Assembly (NCBI GenBank): GCA_036399175.1
Contig: DASWNP010000064.1
Location: 62,001 to 126,000, forward strand
Direction of reading: 5' to 3'
DNA: 64,000 bases
From: DASWNP01 sp036399175
GTDB taxonomy: Bacteria; Acidobacteriota; Blastocatellia; Pyrinomonadales; Pyrinomonadaceae
Shown here: positions 1 through 10,335 of the stretch, piece after piece
Layout of the letters: every line of letters begins with the position of its first letter
Numbering within the stretch: the stretch's first letter is position 1
Translations under genes and position numbers: made by a program
Notes under the pieces: model-generated
What the model saw: only the letters and a program-made list of their open reading frames with translations
Database searches by the model: none
What the model was told of the DNA's origin: nothing

Positions 1-61
1 ACTCTCCCCGACAGAAACGACAGTGTATCCCGCCCTTTCCCGGCTTGGCAAACCAGCACTT

Positions 62-91
62 TTGCATCGACCTCAAGCCAAATGCTATACA
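62..91 (+). promoter_or_regulatory. possible sigma-70 promoter of the 189 gene
   Basis: TTGCAT at 62-67 and TATACA at 86-91 are separated by 18 nt, which is acceptable for a sigma-70 promoter. A transcript from here would start near position 98, inside the left arm of the hairpin that follows, so the leader of the downstream gene would be the hairpin itself. This rests on consensus matching only; the -35 box is weak. Confidence 0.3.
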
Positions 92-92
92 T

Positions 93-183
93 AGAGGTCA
101 GAGGTGAGAGGTCAGAGGTCAGTGAAAACAAATCTGTTGCTTTTGCCTTTTACTGACCTCTGACCTCTAACTTCTGACCTCTG
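93..183. repeat. heptad inverted repeat (GAGGTCA family)
   Basis: The left arm at 93-128 is a tandem array of the 7-nt word GAGGTCA with small variations. The right arm at 148-183 is its reverse complement with few mismatches, and the spacer is about 19 nt. The right arm is followed by five T's and then directly by the ATG at 189, leaving no room for a Shine-Dalgarno sequence. The same word forms arms near 23107 and 38998. It could be the terminator of a gene left of the window or a structured leader. Confidence 0.85.
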
Positions 184-188
184 TTTTT

Positions 189-719
189 ATGCCTTCTGGA
201 AAGACACACGACGCGATAACGTTTCTGCTGGCTGCGCCGACGTTCGTGGCCGGATGGGGCTTGACCCGAAGCTTGATGCTCGCCGCGTGCGCGACGGGCG
301 CAATGCTGTTCGGCGGACTGATGTTCGGCCCCGACCTAGACATTCAATCGCGGCAGTACACGCGCTGGGGCGTCTTTCGTTTTCTCTGGTGGCCTTACAA
401 GGTGATGTTCCGACATCGTTCGCGATGGTCGCACGGCATCATCTTCGGCACGCTGATTCGCGTCCTCTATTTCGCTTCCGTACTCACACTCGTCGCCGCC
501 GCAGGCGTTTACCTGCGCGCTACCTTCGTCACCGGCGCGCCGCCCGATTGGGGCTCGCTCACGCGCGCCTGGCACGCCGTTCAAGCCGGGCTCGCCTCGC
601 AGGGCATCGGCACGCCCGAAGCCCTCGCCGTCCTCGCCGGACTCTGGTGGGGCGCAGCCACCCACACCCTCACCGATGTCGCCTGGTCAGTTCTCCGCAA
701 AGGCTCGGAAATCTTTTAG
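189..719 (+). CDS. DUF2227-like integral membrane protein
   Basis: This 176-residue protein opens with M-P-S-G-K-T-H-D, a start typical of DUF2227 proteins, which are often called putative metal-binding. Polar residues that could coordinate metal include His8 and Asp9, the P-D-L-D stretch near residue 50, the R-W-S-H-G motif near residue 80 and a final T-H-T-L-T-D. About three or four hydrophobic segments are visible (residues 10-45, 85-108, 140-160), so it should sit in the cytoplasmic membrane. The function is unknown; the family call is from memory of the N-terminal pattern. The ATG follows the right arm of a hairpin with no visible ribosome-binding site. The stop codon lies a few bases before the next hairpin, facing a convergent gene. 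Confidence 0.7.
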   Translation: MPSGKTHDAITFLLAAPTFVAGWGLTRSLMLAACATGAMLFGGLMFGPDLDIQSRQYTRWGVFRFLWWPYKVMFRHRSRWSHGIIFGTLIRVLYFASVLTLVAAAGVYLRATFVTGAPPDWGSLTRAWHAVQAGLASQGIGTPEALAVLAGLWWGAATHTLTDVAWSVLRKGSEIF

Positions 720-722
720 CTC

Positions 723-801
723 GTAAATCGTGAATCGTAAATCGTAAATAGAAACGTGGCGAATCACGCAATCTATTTACGATTTACGATTCACGATTTA
801 C
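723..801. repeat. perfect 29-bp heptad inverted repeat (CGTAAAT family)
   Basis: The arms at 723-751 and 773-801 are exact reverse complements over 29 nt, with a 21-nt spacer. Each arm is four copies of a 7-nt word, CGTAAAT or CGTGAAT. It fills the whole gap between two convergent genes (stops at 719 and 809), so it is placed to act as a bidirectional terminator or 3'-end stabiliser. No long U-tract follows either arm. Confidence 0.92.
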
Positions 802-808
802 AAGCTTT

Positions 809-2029
809 TCACTTTCCAGCGCGGGTGGCGGCGAGGCGTGCGGCCTGGCGGCGGACGGTTTCGGAGACGTTGCGGCTTTGGGAGATGTTTTTGAGGTCTT
901 TGGCGTAGAGGCGCGGGAGGATGGTGATGGCTGTGGGGATGGGGGTACGGGGGTTGCGCGCGAGGTTGTGGATGATTGCGTAGGAGCGAGCCCAGGCGCG
1001 GTTCATGGCGATGAGGCGGAGCACTTCGTCTGAGACGGTGCGCATCGAGGCGATGGCTTCTATCTCCTGGTCGGTGATGCGCGGGTTGTGTATGACGGCG
1101 CTGCTGACGACGCGGTTGGAGTCGCGGATGAGGATGGCGCGGGCTTCGCGGTCGCCCTTCATGCCGAGCTTGACGCGGTCTTTGACGCTCATCAGCATGA
1201 TGCGACGAATCAGGGAGATGCGTTCGGGCGCTATTTCGCCTCCGGCTTCGAGGAGCGTTTCGTTGATGATGCGCTCGGCGTTGGCGGTGCGCTGCTCGAA
1301 GGTCTCGTCGATGAGTTCTTCGTAGCGTTCGGCGGGCAGCCACGAGTCGTCGATGTCGGCGTCGGAGACTTCGATGTGCTCGGCGATGAGCCACGCGTCT
1401 TCGAGGGAGAGCGTGGCCTCAGCGCCCGTGCCGATTGACTCGGCGGATTCGATGAACTCGGCTGCCGCCGACATGCCGCGCGCGCGAAGCTCGTCGGCGA
1501 CCTGCTGCGCGCCGCGTTCCTTCTCGAAAAACTCGCGCTGAGTTTCGCGCACGCGCCGCTCGGATTCGGGCGAGCGCGCGGGGTTAGAGAGCACGGCCTC
1601 CATGATGGAGGGCGCGCGAATCATGCGCTGCTGGTTGATGGTGATAAGCTCTAGGACGGCTGCGTCTGTGGTGTTTGAAGCGAGGGCTGCGATGGCGTCA
1701 TCGCCGGTGCGAGGGTTGAGCACGACGGCTTCCTCGACGGCTCTTCCGCCCTTCGCGCGTCGCGCGAGATAGCCGAGCACGTTGGCCGAAGTCTCCGCCG
1801 ACGAGGCGACGCTCAGAAGTGTCTCGGACTCCTGCTCGGCAATCGTCGCTTGCGCGGCCTCGGCGACTTCCGTGTCTTCTCCCTGGCTGAGCACGACGAG
1901 CACTTCGAGCATCTCGTTCTGCGGAAGCGGCAGAAGACCCCGCGCCGCTGCCATGCGCGCCTGCGGTGGCGCAGTGCCCGACATGATGGCCTGCACGATT
2001 GGATTCGTCGAAGTGAAATCCGCGCTCAT
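809..2029 (-). CDS. helical repeat protein of unknown function
   Basis: This predicted 406-residue soluble protein is rich in short helices. It has recurring blocks of the type 'V-L-x-N-P-R-T-x-D-E-x-I-x-A-I-A' (near residues 85, 295 and 335 of the chosen frame), which suggests a HEAT-like or DUF2336-like solenoid. No catalytic motif is visible. The open frame extends upstream, but the start at 2029 is chosen because GGTGGA lies just ahead of it and because the ATG overlaps the stop of a small upstream ORF as ATGA. Proteins of this look occur in acidobacteria and deltaproteobacteria without a known role; that is recollection, not a search result. It converges on the 189-719 gene. Confidence 0.7.
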   Translation of the reverse strand: MSADFTSTNPIVQAIMSGTAPPQARMAAARGLLPLPQNEMLEVLVVLSQGEDTEVAEAAQATIAEQESETLLSVASSAETSANVLGYLARRAKGGRAVEEAVVLNPRTGDDAIAALASNTTDAAVLELITINQQRMIRAPSIMEAVLSNPARSPESERRVRETQREFFEKERGAQQVADELRARGMSAAAEFIESAESIGTGAEATLSLEDAWLIAEHIEVSDADIDDSWLPAERYEELIDETFEQRTANAERIINETLLEAGGEIAPERISLIRRIMLMSVKDRVKLGMKGDREARAILIRDSNRVVSSAVIHNPRITDQEIEAIASMRTVSDEVLRLIAMNRAWARSYAIIHNLARNPRTPIPTAITILPRLYAKDLKNISQSRNVSETVRRQAARLAATRAGK

Positions 2030-2235
2030 CTGAAATCCACCGCCGAAAGATAACGCCGTTCGAGTCTCGCCTGATGTGACCCTCTGGTTGATGCAAGTCC
2101 GCTCTCGGAGACAAAGCGGCGCGATGCTCGCTCGCCGTCTCTCTTCAGATGGACGCTTTGCGCAACTGCTGTGCTCGCCAGAAGCGACAGGCAGAGCACG
2201 AAGAGAAGCAGCTTGTCTGTGCGAAGTGTGAGCAT
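2026..2235 (-). CDS. small exported protein, translationally coupled
   Basis: This 69-residue ORF starts with a basic n-region (M-L-T-L-R-T-D-K), a run of Leu/Val/Ala over residues 9-23, and an A-V-A-Q cleavage-like site near residues 23-26. That is a plausible Sec signal peptide. The remaining ~43 residues are basic and have no recognisable domain. Its TGA overlaps the ATG of the downstream gene (ATGA), which suggests coupling and is the main reason for listing it. No strong Shine-Dalgarno precedes its own start. It could instead be an untranslated leader whose reading frame is fortuitous. Confidence 0.45.
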   Translation of the reverse strand: MLTLRTDKLLLFVLCLSLLASTAVAQSVHLKRDGERASRRFVSESGLASTRGSHQARLERRYLSAVDFR

Positions 2236-2251
2236 ACGGATTTCTGAAATT

Positions 2252-2285
2252 AAGCGAGGCGACTGACACGCGCGTCGCCTCGCTT
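2252..2285 (-). terminator. terminator downstream of secA
   Basis: Twelve-base arms, AAGCGAGGCGAC at 2252-2263 and its exact complement at 2274-2285, enclose a 10-nt loop. Read on the minus strand the stem is followed by TAATTTC. It begins 31 bases after the secA stop codon, as expected for an intrinsic terminator with a weak U-tract. Confidence 0.7.
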
Positions 2286-2316
2286 CTGGTGTTTGAAAGA
2301 GTCGCCGCCCTGGCGT

Positions 2317-5076
<2,760 letters not shown>

Positions 5077-5205
5077 TGCTTGTCAATCCTATCGAAAAAA
5101 CCGAGGGGCGCGGCTTTCAAACAGCTACAGCCGCGACGGACGCAAATATGCGCAGACTCGCGCAACATGCGATTGTACGGGAGCGAGAGGATGAGAGGCA
5201 AGGCA

Positions 5206-5227
5206 GCTTCCGTTTTAAAACGGAAGC
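5206..5227. terminator. perfect 22-nt palindrome between secA and the TonB-like genes
   Basis: GCTTCCG, TTTTAAAA and CGGAAGC form an uninterrupted 22-nt palindrome at 5206-5227. It lies 22 bases beyond the stop of the minus-strand gene ending at 5249 and about 130 bases upstream of the secA start. It could be a short terminator for the upstream gene or a dimeric regulator site ahead of secA. The A/T centre without a following U-tract does not decide between these. Confidence 0.4.
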
Positions 5228-5248
5228 GTCGCCCGGCCTTCGGACAAG

Positions 5249-5965
5249 CTAGTTGGGTGTGACCTGTTTGAGCAGAAGGTTGCCGAGCGCGGCGCGCGAC
5301 ATTTCGAGCTTGAGGACGAGCTGCTTGCCGCTCGAAGTGACGGTCATGTTGTTGAGCACGACCGCCTCGCGCCTGCCGCTGCGCAGGATTCGACCGAGCG
5401 CGAGCAGATTGTTATAACTACCCGCCATGCCTGCGGCACGCGCGTCGGTGTCGGTTTCGGCCAGCGCGCGTGCGGAGACGCGCTCGCGGTCGAGACGGAA
5501 ATTCAGAGCGAGGCGGCGCGCGCCTTCGAGACGCTGGAGGACGCCGCTCGCGTTCAGTTGGCGGACGAACTCGTCGGTCAGCTTCGAGAGCTGCGCGTCC
5601 TGGCTGACCTCAGTCCGGCGCAGCATGCCGCCCTCGTCGATGTCGCCCTCGATTGTGACTTCAAGCGGGCTGCTCAAATCGAGCGCGCCCCGCTCGTACA
5701 TCCGCCGCGCCTCTTCGAGCAGCGGACGAAAGACTCGCAGGTTGACCGGACGCGCCGGAGCTTTCGCCGAACGCTTCGTTTCCTGACGACTGACGGCGGG
5801 CGAGACGTTCAAGGCGGCGGCGAGCGTCGGCGAAGGCTGGAAGACGAACGTGCCGAGCACGGCGTAGAGCACGAGCGAACCGGCGACGACGCGCACCACC
5901 GCGCTCTGCCCCGCTTCCGTGCGGGCAGCCTTCGTCTGCTTCGTTTTCGGTAGCATCCTTTTCAT
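5249..5965 (-). CDS. membrane-anchored TonB-like paralogue, short form
   Basis: The protein has one transmembrane segment near the N-terminus (V-V-R-V-V-A-G-S-L-V-L-Y-A-V-L-G-T-F-V-F). A periplasmic part follows that aligns by eye along its length with the C-terminal half of the neighbouring 6064-7176 product. Shared features include a 'F-(K/R)-x-L-L-x-x-(S/A)-(K/R)' helix, a 'G-x-L-D-L' element, 'I-E-x-D-x-(D/N)-(E/D)-G-x-L', and a shared 'M-S-R-x-A-(L/V)-x-x-(L/F)-L-x-K-Q-V' end. The two are clearly duplicated genes. The function is unknown; it may belong to a TonB/TolA-like or energy-coupling family. The frame is open up to a TTG at 6067 that overlaps the upstream stop (TTGA). The ATG at 5965 is chosen because it gives a conventional basic n-region, and 5956 is an alternative. 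Confidence 0.6.
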   Translation of the reverse strand: MKRMLPKTKQTKAARTEAGQSAVVRVVAGSLVLYAVLGTFVFQPSPTLAAALNVSPAVSRQETKRSAKAPARPVNLRVFRPLLEEARRMYERGALDLSSPLEVTIEGDIDEGGMLRRTEVSQDAQLSKLTDEFVRQLNASGVLQRLEGARRLALNFRLDRERVSARALAETDTDARAAGMAGSYNNLLALGRILRSGRREAVVLNNMTVTSSGKQLVLKLEMSRAALGNLLLKQVTPN

Positions 5966-6063
5966 CAATCTACACCGCTTCGCCAGACGGGCGCGCCTTC
6001 CAGATACGATAGACGGCGCGCAGTTGTTTTGCCTCTGCCAGTGGGCTTTCCAATCTCCGCCGT

Positions 6064-7176
6064 TCAACTGGCGGGCGCAGTCTTCTGAACCTGCTTCGAC
6101 AAAAACTTGGTGACGGCTTCGCGCGACATCCCGAAAGTCATCCTGACCTCTTTGCCGACGGCAGCGATTTTCGTGTTCTTGTAAATCTCGCCCTCGTCCT
6201 TGCCGCTCTTGATGATACGCCCGACGGCGATCATCCCCGTGTAGCCGTCGGCCATCTCGCGCGCTCGCTGGGGTGTATCCATGCTGGTCGTCACTATCGC
6301 GGAGACGAGCGTCGGCGTGGACTGGATGGACATCGTGAGATGACGCGTGCCTTCGAGCGCCGCGAGCGCGCGGCTCGCGCTCAAGACCTGTACGAACTCG
6401 ATGGCAAGCTCCTTCAATTTCTCGTCGCTCGTGCTGACCTTCGTGACGGTGATGTTGGTGAGTGTGCCGTCGTCGTTGCGGTCGGCCTCGATGCTCATTT
6501 CAATCGTGCCCTTCAAATCAAGCTCGCCCTTGTCCATGAGAGCCTTGCTCTTGGCGAGCAGGTCTTTGAAGGGCTTGACGTTGATTTTCGGGAGCGTCTT
6601 GGTGTTGGTCTGCGCGGCGATTTTCTTCAGCTCCTCTTCGGCCTTCTTCTCGTCGTCGGTCAACTGGCCTGCGTCGGGCGTCGGCGACGCAGAGGCCGTT
6701 GCCGCGCCGTCCGCCGGTTTCGCGTCTTCCGTCGCAGCGGCGACTTCGGGCGTCTCCGAAGGCTCGGGCGTGGGCGTCTCGACCGGCGTCGGAGTCGGTC
6801 GCGGGCTAGGGCGTCGGCGCGGCACCGGCGCGGGCGGCGGCTGCGCGGCTGCTTCCTGAACGAGCAGCGCGTCGTCCACCATCGGCGCTGCCGCCGGATT
6901 CGTAGAGAAGTAGCCGGGCGGATAGTAGAGCTTCTCGTGCGGCGAGAGCTTTATCATCACGGCGCGCTGTCGTATCTCGGCCAGCGTGTAGTCTTCATCG
7001 ACGTATTCGGCGTCGCCGAACATCCCGGCCAGATGCAGCATGCTCTGGACTGTCGGCACGTAGATGACGATGGCCGCAAGGATAGCGTGCAACACAAACG
7101 CGCCCGCGAGACCACGCAGCAGGCGCGGCCAACGCGGAACACGATTCACTTCGTAGTTTGCGAAAATCTCTGCCAC
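6064..7176 (-). CDS. TonB-like proline-rich membrane protein
   Basis: The protein has 370 residues. A cytoplasmic tail is followed by one transmembrane helix (about residues 22-45). A periplasmic linker carries runs of Pro with Arg/Thr/Glu (about residues 110-150), like the extended spacer of TonB or TolA. The C-terminal ~170-residue domain is shared with the downstream paralogue. It lacks the classical TonB C-terminal 'Y-P' signature as far as I can see, so TonB-like describes architecture rather than proven homology. It heads a two-gene minus-strand operon and diverges from the helicase at 7342. A role in coupling the inner membrane to outer-membrane receptors is an inference, made more likely by the TonB-dependent receptor at the right end of the window. 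Confidence 0.6.
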   Translation of the reverse strand: MAEIFANYEVNRVPRWPRLLRGLAGAFVLHAILAAIVIYVPTVQSMLHLAGMFGDAEYVDEDYTLAEIRQRAVMIKLSPHEKLYYPPGYFSTNPAAAPMVDDALLVQEAAAQPPPAPVPRRRPSPRPTPTPVETPTPEPSETPEVAAATEDAKPADGAATASASPTPDAGQLTDDEKKAEEELKKIAAQTNTKTLPKINVKPFKDLLAKSKALMDKGELDLKGTIEMSIEADRNDDGTLTNITVTKVSTSDEKLKELAIEFVQVLSASRALAALEGTRHLTMSIQSTPTLVSAIVTTSMDTPQRAREMADGYTGMIAVGRIIKSGKDEGEIYKNTKIAAVGKEVRMTFGMSREAVTKFLSKQVQKTAPAS

Positions 7177-7341
7177 TTATTTCCTAACCGAACCCGGCGT
7201 GCTCGAAGCGACTTCTTTCGGGAAGCGCCCGTCGCCAGAGTATTAGACGCAGCGTTCTGTCTTATCGTTGACAGCCCCGACACATAAAAGTTAGCACTAT
7301 GAGCGCCCCTTTCACAAAGGGTTATGAGTTAAAATGATTTT

Positions 7342-10185
7342 ATGCCGCGATTCAGAGACGAACGGGGAGGGAGCCGGCGCAAAGGGGGTGGACGCCGGAC
7401 GGGCAAGGCTGCGCCCGCGCGCGGGCGACGCGAGGACGACGGGCGAAGTGGCCGAAGCGACGGCGCGCGGCGCGACGGCGCGACGACGTGGCGCGCGGCG
7501 GGCGGCGATGCGCCGGACGTGTCGCGCGTGGCGGCTCGCTCGGCTCGCTCGCGTCCCATCAGGAGGCTTCTGGAAGGAATCGGCGTCCCCGAGCCGTCCG
7601 TCTTCAAGCCCGACCCTTTCCAGCTCGAAGCCTTGAGCGCACTCGAACACGAGGACGTGCTCGTCACGGCTCCGACCGGCTCAGGCAAGACGTGGATTGC
7701 GCGCGAAGAGATAAGGCGTCTGCTCGCCGCCGGACGCCGCGCCTGGTACACGAGCCCTCTCAAGGCTCTGACAAACTCGAAGTATCAGGAGTTCTCCGCC
7801 GAGTTCGGCGCAGAGCGCGTCGGCATCCTGACGGGCGACCGGAAGGAGAGGTCGGACGCGCCGCTCATCGTCGGCACGACCGAAGTTTACAGAAACCAAC
7901 TCTTCGACGCTCTGCGGGGAGGCCATGCCGTCGATGCCGATTTAGTCGTGCTCGACGAGGCGCACTACCTCGCCGACGAAGAGCGCGGCCACGTCTGGGA
8001 AGAAGCGATTATTTTGACGCCTCCGCGCGTGCGGATGCTCCTGCTGTCGGCGACGGTCGGCAACGCCGAAGAGCTTGCCGCGTGGCTCGAAGAGGTGCGC
8101 GGCGTGCGCTGCGGAGTGGTGGCGCGACCGGGCGCGCGACCCGTCCCCCTGCGCGCCGCCTTTCTCTACCCCGAAGGCGGACTCGCCCCATTGTTCGACG
8201 ATGCGGGGCGCTTCAACTACGAGATAGCGCAGTTTGCGCAGACGGCGCGCGAGCAAAGGGAGCGACGCTTCGGCGGCGGGCGCGAGTTCGAGCGTCGAGG
8301 CCAATCGACGCGACTGAACCTGCCGGAGATGCCGCCCGCGACGCTTCTCGCCGCGCTTCGCTCCTACGACCTTCTCCCTTCAATCGTCTTTCTGCCGACG
8401 CGGAGGCGTTGCGACGAAGCCGCCGCCGAGGCCGCGCTCGCGCCGCGCCCGCCCTCGGACGCCGGGCGTCGAGAAGAGCGCCGACGCATCCTGCGCGAGA
8501 TGGTCGAGGCTCATCCGGAGATTCGCAAGCACCGTCACTTCGACATGATGGTGCGCGGAGGAGTCGCCGCGCATCACGCGGGACATCTTCCCGCTTGGAA
8601 GCTCGCCATCGAGCGCCTGATGAGCGCAGGGCTGCTCGACGCCATCTTTGCGACCGCGACGGTCGCCGCCGGTGTCGATTTCCCCGCGCGCACAGTCGTC
8701 TTAACCAACATCGACGTGCGGACGGGTCGGGGCTGGCGAGCGCTCACGGCTTCCGAGTTGCAGCAGATGACCGGACGCGCCGGTCGGCGCGGGCGCGACC
8801 TCGTCGGCTTCGTCGTCGCCGCGCCCGGCCAGCATCAAGACCCGCAGAAGATGGCTGCGCTTTTGACCGCTCAGCCCGACCCGCTTGAGAGCCAGTTTCG
8901 AGCCACCTACACGACCCTTCTCAACCTGCTCGACGCCTACGGCGGCTTCTCGCAGGTGCGAGAGATAGCCGAGCGAAGCTTCGCCCGCCGCGAAGCGCTC
9001 GATCAGGTTTTGCGTCTCGAACGCGAGCTGAAAGACTCGGAGCGCCGCTTGAAGGAGAAGCTTGAGCGCGCCGGGTGCGACTTGCCCGTCGGCACGGCGC
9101 GCGGGCTTGAGCGTTTGGCGAGCGCACGCACGCGCCTGCTTGAGAGCGCGCCGCAGACGCGCAACGAAGCTCTCATGCGCTGGCTCGCTAAGGAAGCCGC
9201 GCCGGGTCGGGTTGTAAGCATCGGTCGGGGCGGGCGTCGGCTGGTGATGTTGACGGAGAAGCGCGGCGATAATCTGGTCGGCGTGCGCGAAGACGGAAGG
9301 CGAGCGTCGCTTGCGCTCGAACGCGTCGGCAGAATCTACGAGCGCACCTACGGGCGCACGTTGGAAGAGCTTGAAGCGGCCTTCGCCGACGTGCGCGAGG
9401 GACGAAACGAGCCCTTGCGCGAGCCGCGTCTACGCGAAGCCCGCGCCGAGTCGGACGATGCGGTCGCTTTAATCAACGACCTCATCGAAAGTCTCTCGGC
9501 GCACGTCAGGGATGAAGCATCGCGCACGCGCTGCGAAGAGGCTCTGTGGTCTGCTTTGCAGGAGGCCGAAACCGTCGAGCGTCTGGAGCGTCGCATCGAG
9601 GCTTTGCGCTCGGAGAGCTGGCAGCCGTTCGAGCGTCGGGCGCGCGTGCTCGACCGTTTCGGTTATCTCGATTTCGCCGCCGAGCGCGTCACCGAGCGCG
9701 GCAAGTGGCTCGCGGATTTGCGGCTCGACCGCCCGCTTCTCGTCGGCGAAGCCATCGAGCGCGGGCTCTTCGCGCGTCTCGACGCGCCGCGCATGGCCGC
9801 AGTGATGGCCGCGCTCGCTTCCGATGCCGAGCGCGATTTCGGCGAGCTTGAGCTGGATGATGCATTGGTAACGGCGCTCTCGCAGTTTGAGCAGGTGGCT
9901 TACGAAGTGGCGAACGAGGAATGGCGACAGGAGCTTGAGCCCGCGCCCGAGATGAACTTCTCTGCGGCGGCGACAGCCGCGCGCTGGGCTTCGGGCGTCG
10001 AGTGGGCGACGCTCGTGCGCGAGACGCGCGCCGAAGAGGGCGACCTCTTCCGTATGCTCTCGCGCACCGGAGAATCGCTTCTCCAAATCAGCAACCTCCG
10101 CGACGCCCACCCCGCCGCCGCACAGACCGCAGCCTCTGCCGCCGACGCAATCCTGCGCGAGCCGGTCAGAACCAACGACATCTGA
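7342..10185 (+). CDS. Ski2-like superfamily 2 RNA helicase
   Basis: This 947-residue helicase has a basic, low-complexity Arg/Gly-rich N-terminal extension (about residues 1-70). A Q-like F-Q-L-E-A-L element precedes Walker A A-P-T-G-S-G-K-T (110-117). A T-S-P-L-K-A-L-T-N motif (Ia), the DEAH box (205-208), an S-A-T motif III and a second RecA domain ending with the Q-M-T-G-R-A-G-R-R-G-R-D motif VI follow. The long C-terminal helical part (about residues 560-947) fits a Ski2/Mtr4/DOB1-type DSHCT region. Such bacterial enzymes probably unwind structured RNA for decay or maturation; the exact role is unknown. The terminal ~70 residues could be an over-extended start, since GC-rich frames stay open. 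Its 3' end runs into a heptad hairpin. Confidence 0.85.
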   Translation: MPRFRDERGGSRRKGGGRRTGKAAPARGRREDDGRSGRSDGARRDGATTWRAAGGDAPDVSRVAARSARSRPIRRLLEGIGVPEPSVFKPDPFQLEALSALEHEDVLVTAPTGSGKTWIAREEIRRLLAAGRRAWYTSPLKALTNSKYQEFSAEFGAERVGILTGDRKERSDAPLIVGTTEVYRNQLFDALRGGHAVDADLVVLDEAHYLADEERGHVWEEAIILTPPRVRMLLLSATVGNAEELAAWLEEVRGVRCGVVARPGARPVPLRAAFLYPEGGLAPLFDDAGRFNYEIAQFAQTAREQRERRFGGGREFERRGQSTRLNLPEMPPATLLAALRSYDLLPSIVFLPTRRRCDEAAAEAALAPRPPSDAGRREERRRILREMVEAHPEIRKHRHFDMMVRGGVAAHHAGHLPAWKLAIERLMSAGLLDAIFATATVAAGVDFPARTVVLTNIDVRTGRGWRALTASELQQMTGRAGRRGRDLVGFVVAAPGQHQDPQKMAALLTAQPDPLESQFRATYTTLLNLLDAYGGFSQVREIAERSFARREALDQVLRLERELKDSERRLKEKLERAGCDLPVGTARGLERLASARTRLLESAPQTRNEALMRWLAKEAAPGRVVSIGRGGRRLVMLTEKRGDNLVGVREDGRRASLALERVGRIYERTYGRTLEELEAAFADVREGRNEPLREPRLREARAESDDAVALINDLIESLSAHVRDEASRTRCEEALWSALQEAETVERLERRIEALRSESWQPFERRARVLDRFGYLDFAAERVTERGKWLADLRLDRPLLVGEAIERGLFARLDAPRMAAVMAALASDAERDFGELELDDALVTALSQFEQVAYEVANEEWRQELEPAPEMNFSAAATAARWASGVEWATLVRETRAEEGDLFRMLSRTGESLLQISNLRDAHPAAAQTAASAADAILREPVRTNDI

Positions 10186-10211
10186 GACGAGCGCATCAAT
10201 GAAGAGCATTA

Positions 10212-10335
10212 GGGGAAAGGGAAAAGGGGAAGGGGGAAAGGGATTGATGGACTGGGTGAGCGCGAGAAAAAAGATGGCGCGGAAAGCTTCCGAGGGTTTC
10301 TCCCTTTCCCCTTTCCCCCTTCCCCTTTTCCCCCT
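10212..10335. repeat. heptad inverted repeat (GGGGAAA family) overlapping a coding start
   Basis: A purine arm at 10212-10243 (GGGGAAA-type heptads) is mirrored by a pyrimidine arm at about 10301-10335. A core of about 24 nt is exactly complementary. The spacer is about 57 nt. It starts just after the helicase stop. Unusually, the right arm lies inside the next gene, where it encodes the hydrophobic core of a lipoprotein signal peptide. Confidence 0.85.

Noticed and set aside
7268..7300. TTGACA at about 7268 as a helicase promoter
   Set aside because: At 17 nt spacing the -10 would be TTAGCA, a poor match; not strong enough to list.
9469..10209. 246-codon minus-strand frame within the helicase gene
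   Set aside because: Antisense shadow of a well-supported helicase C-terminal region; Arg/Gly-rich without protein-like pattern.
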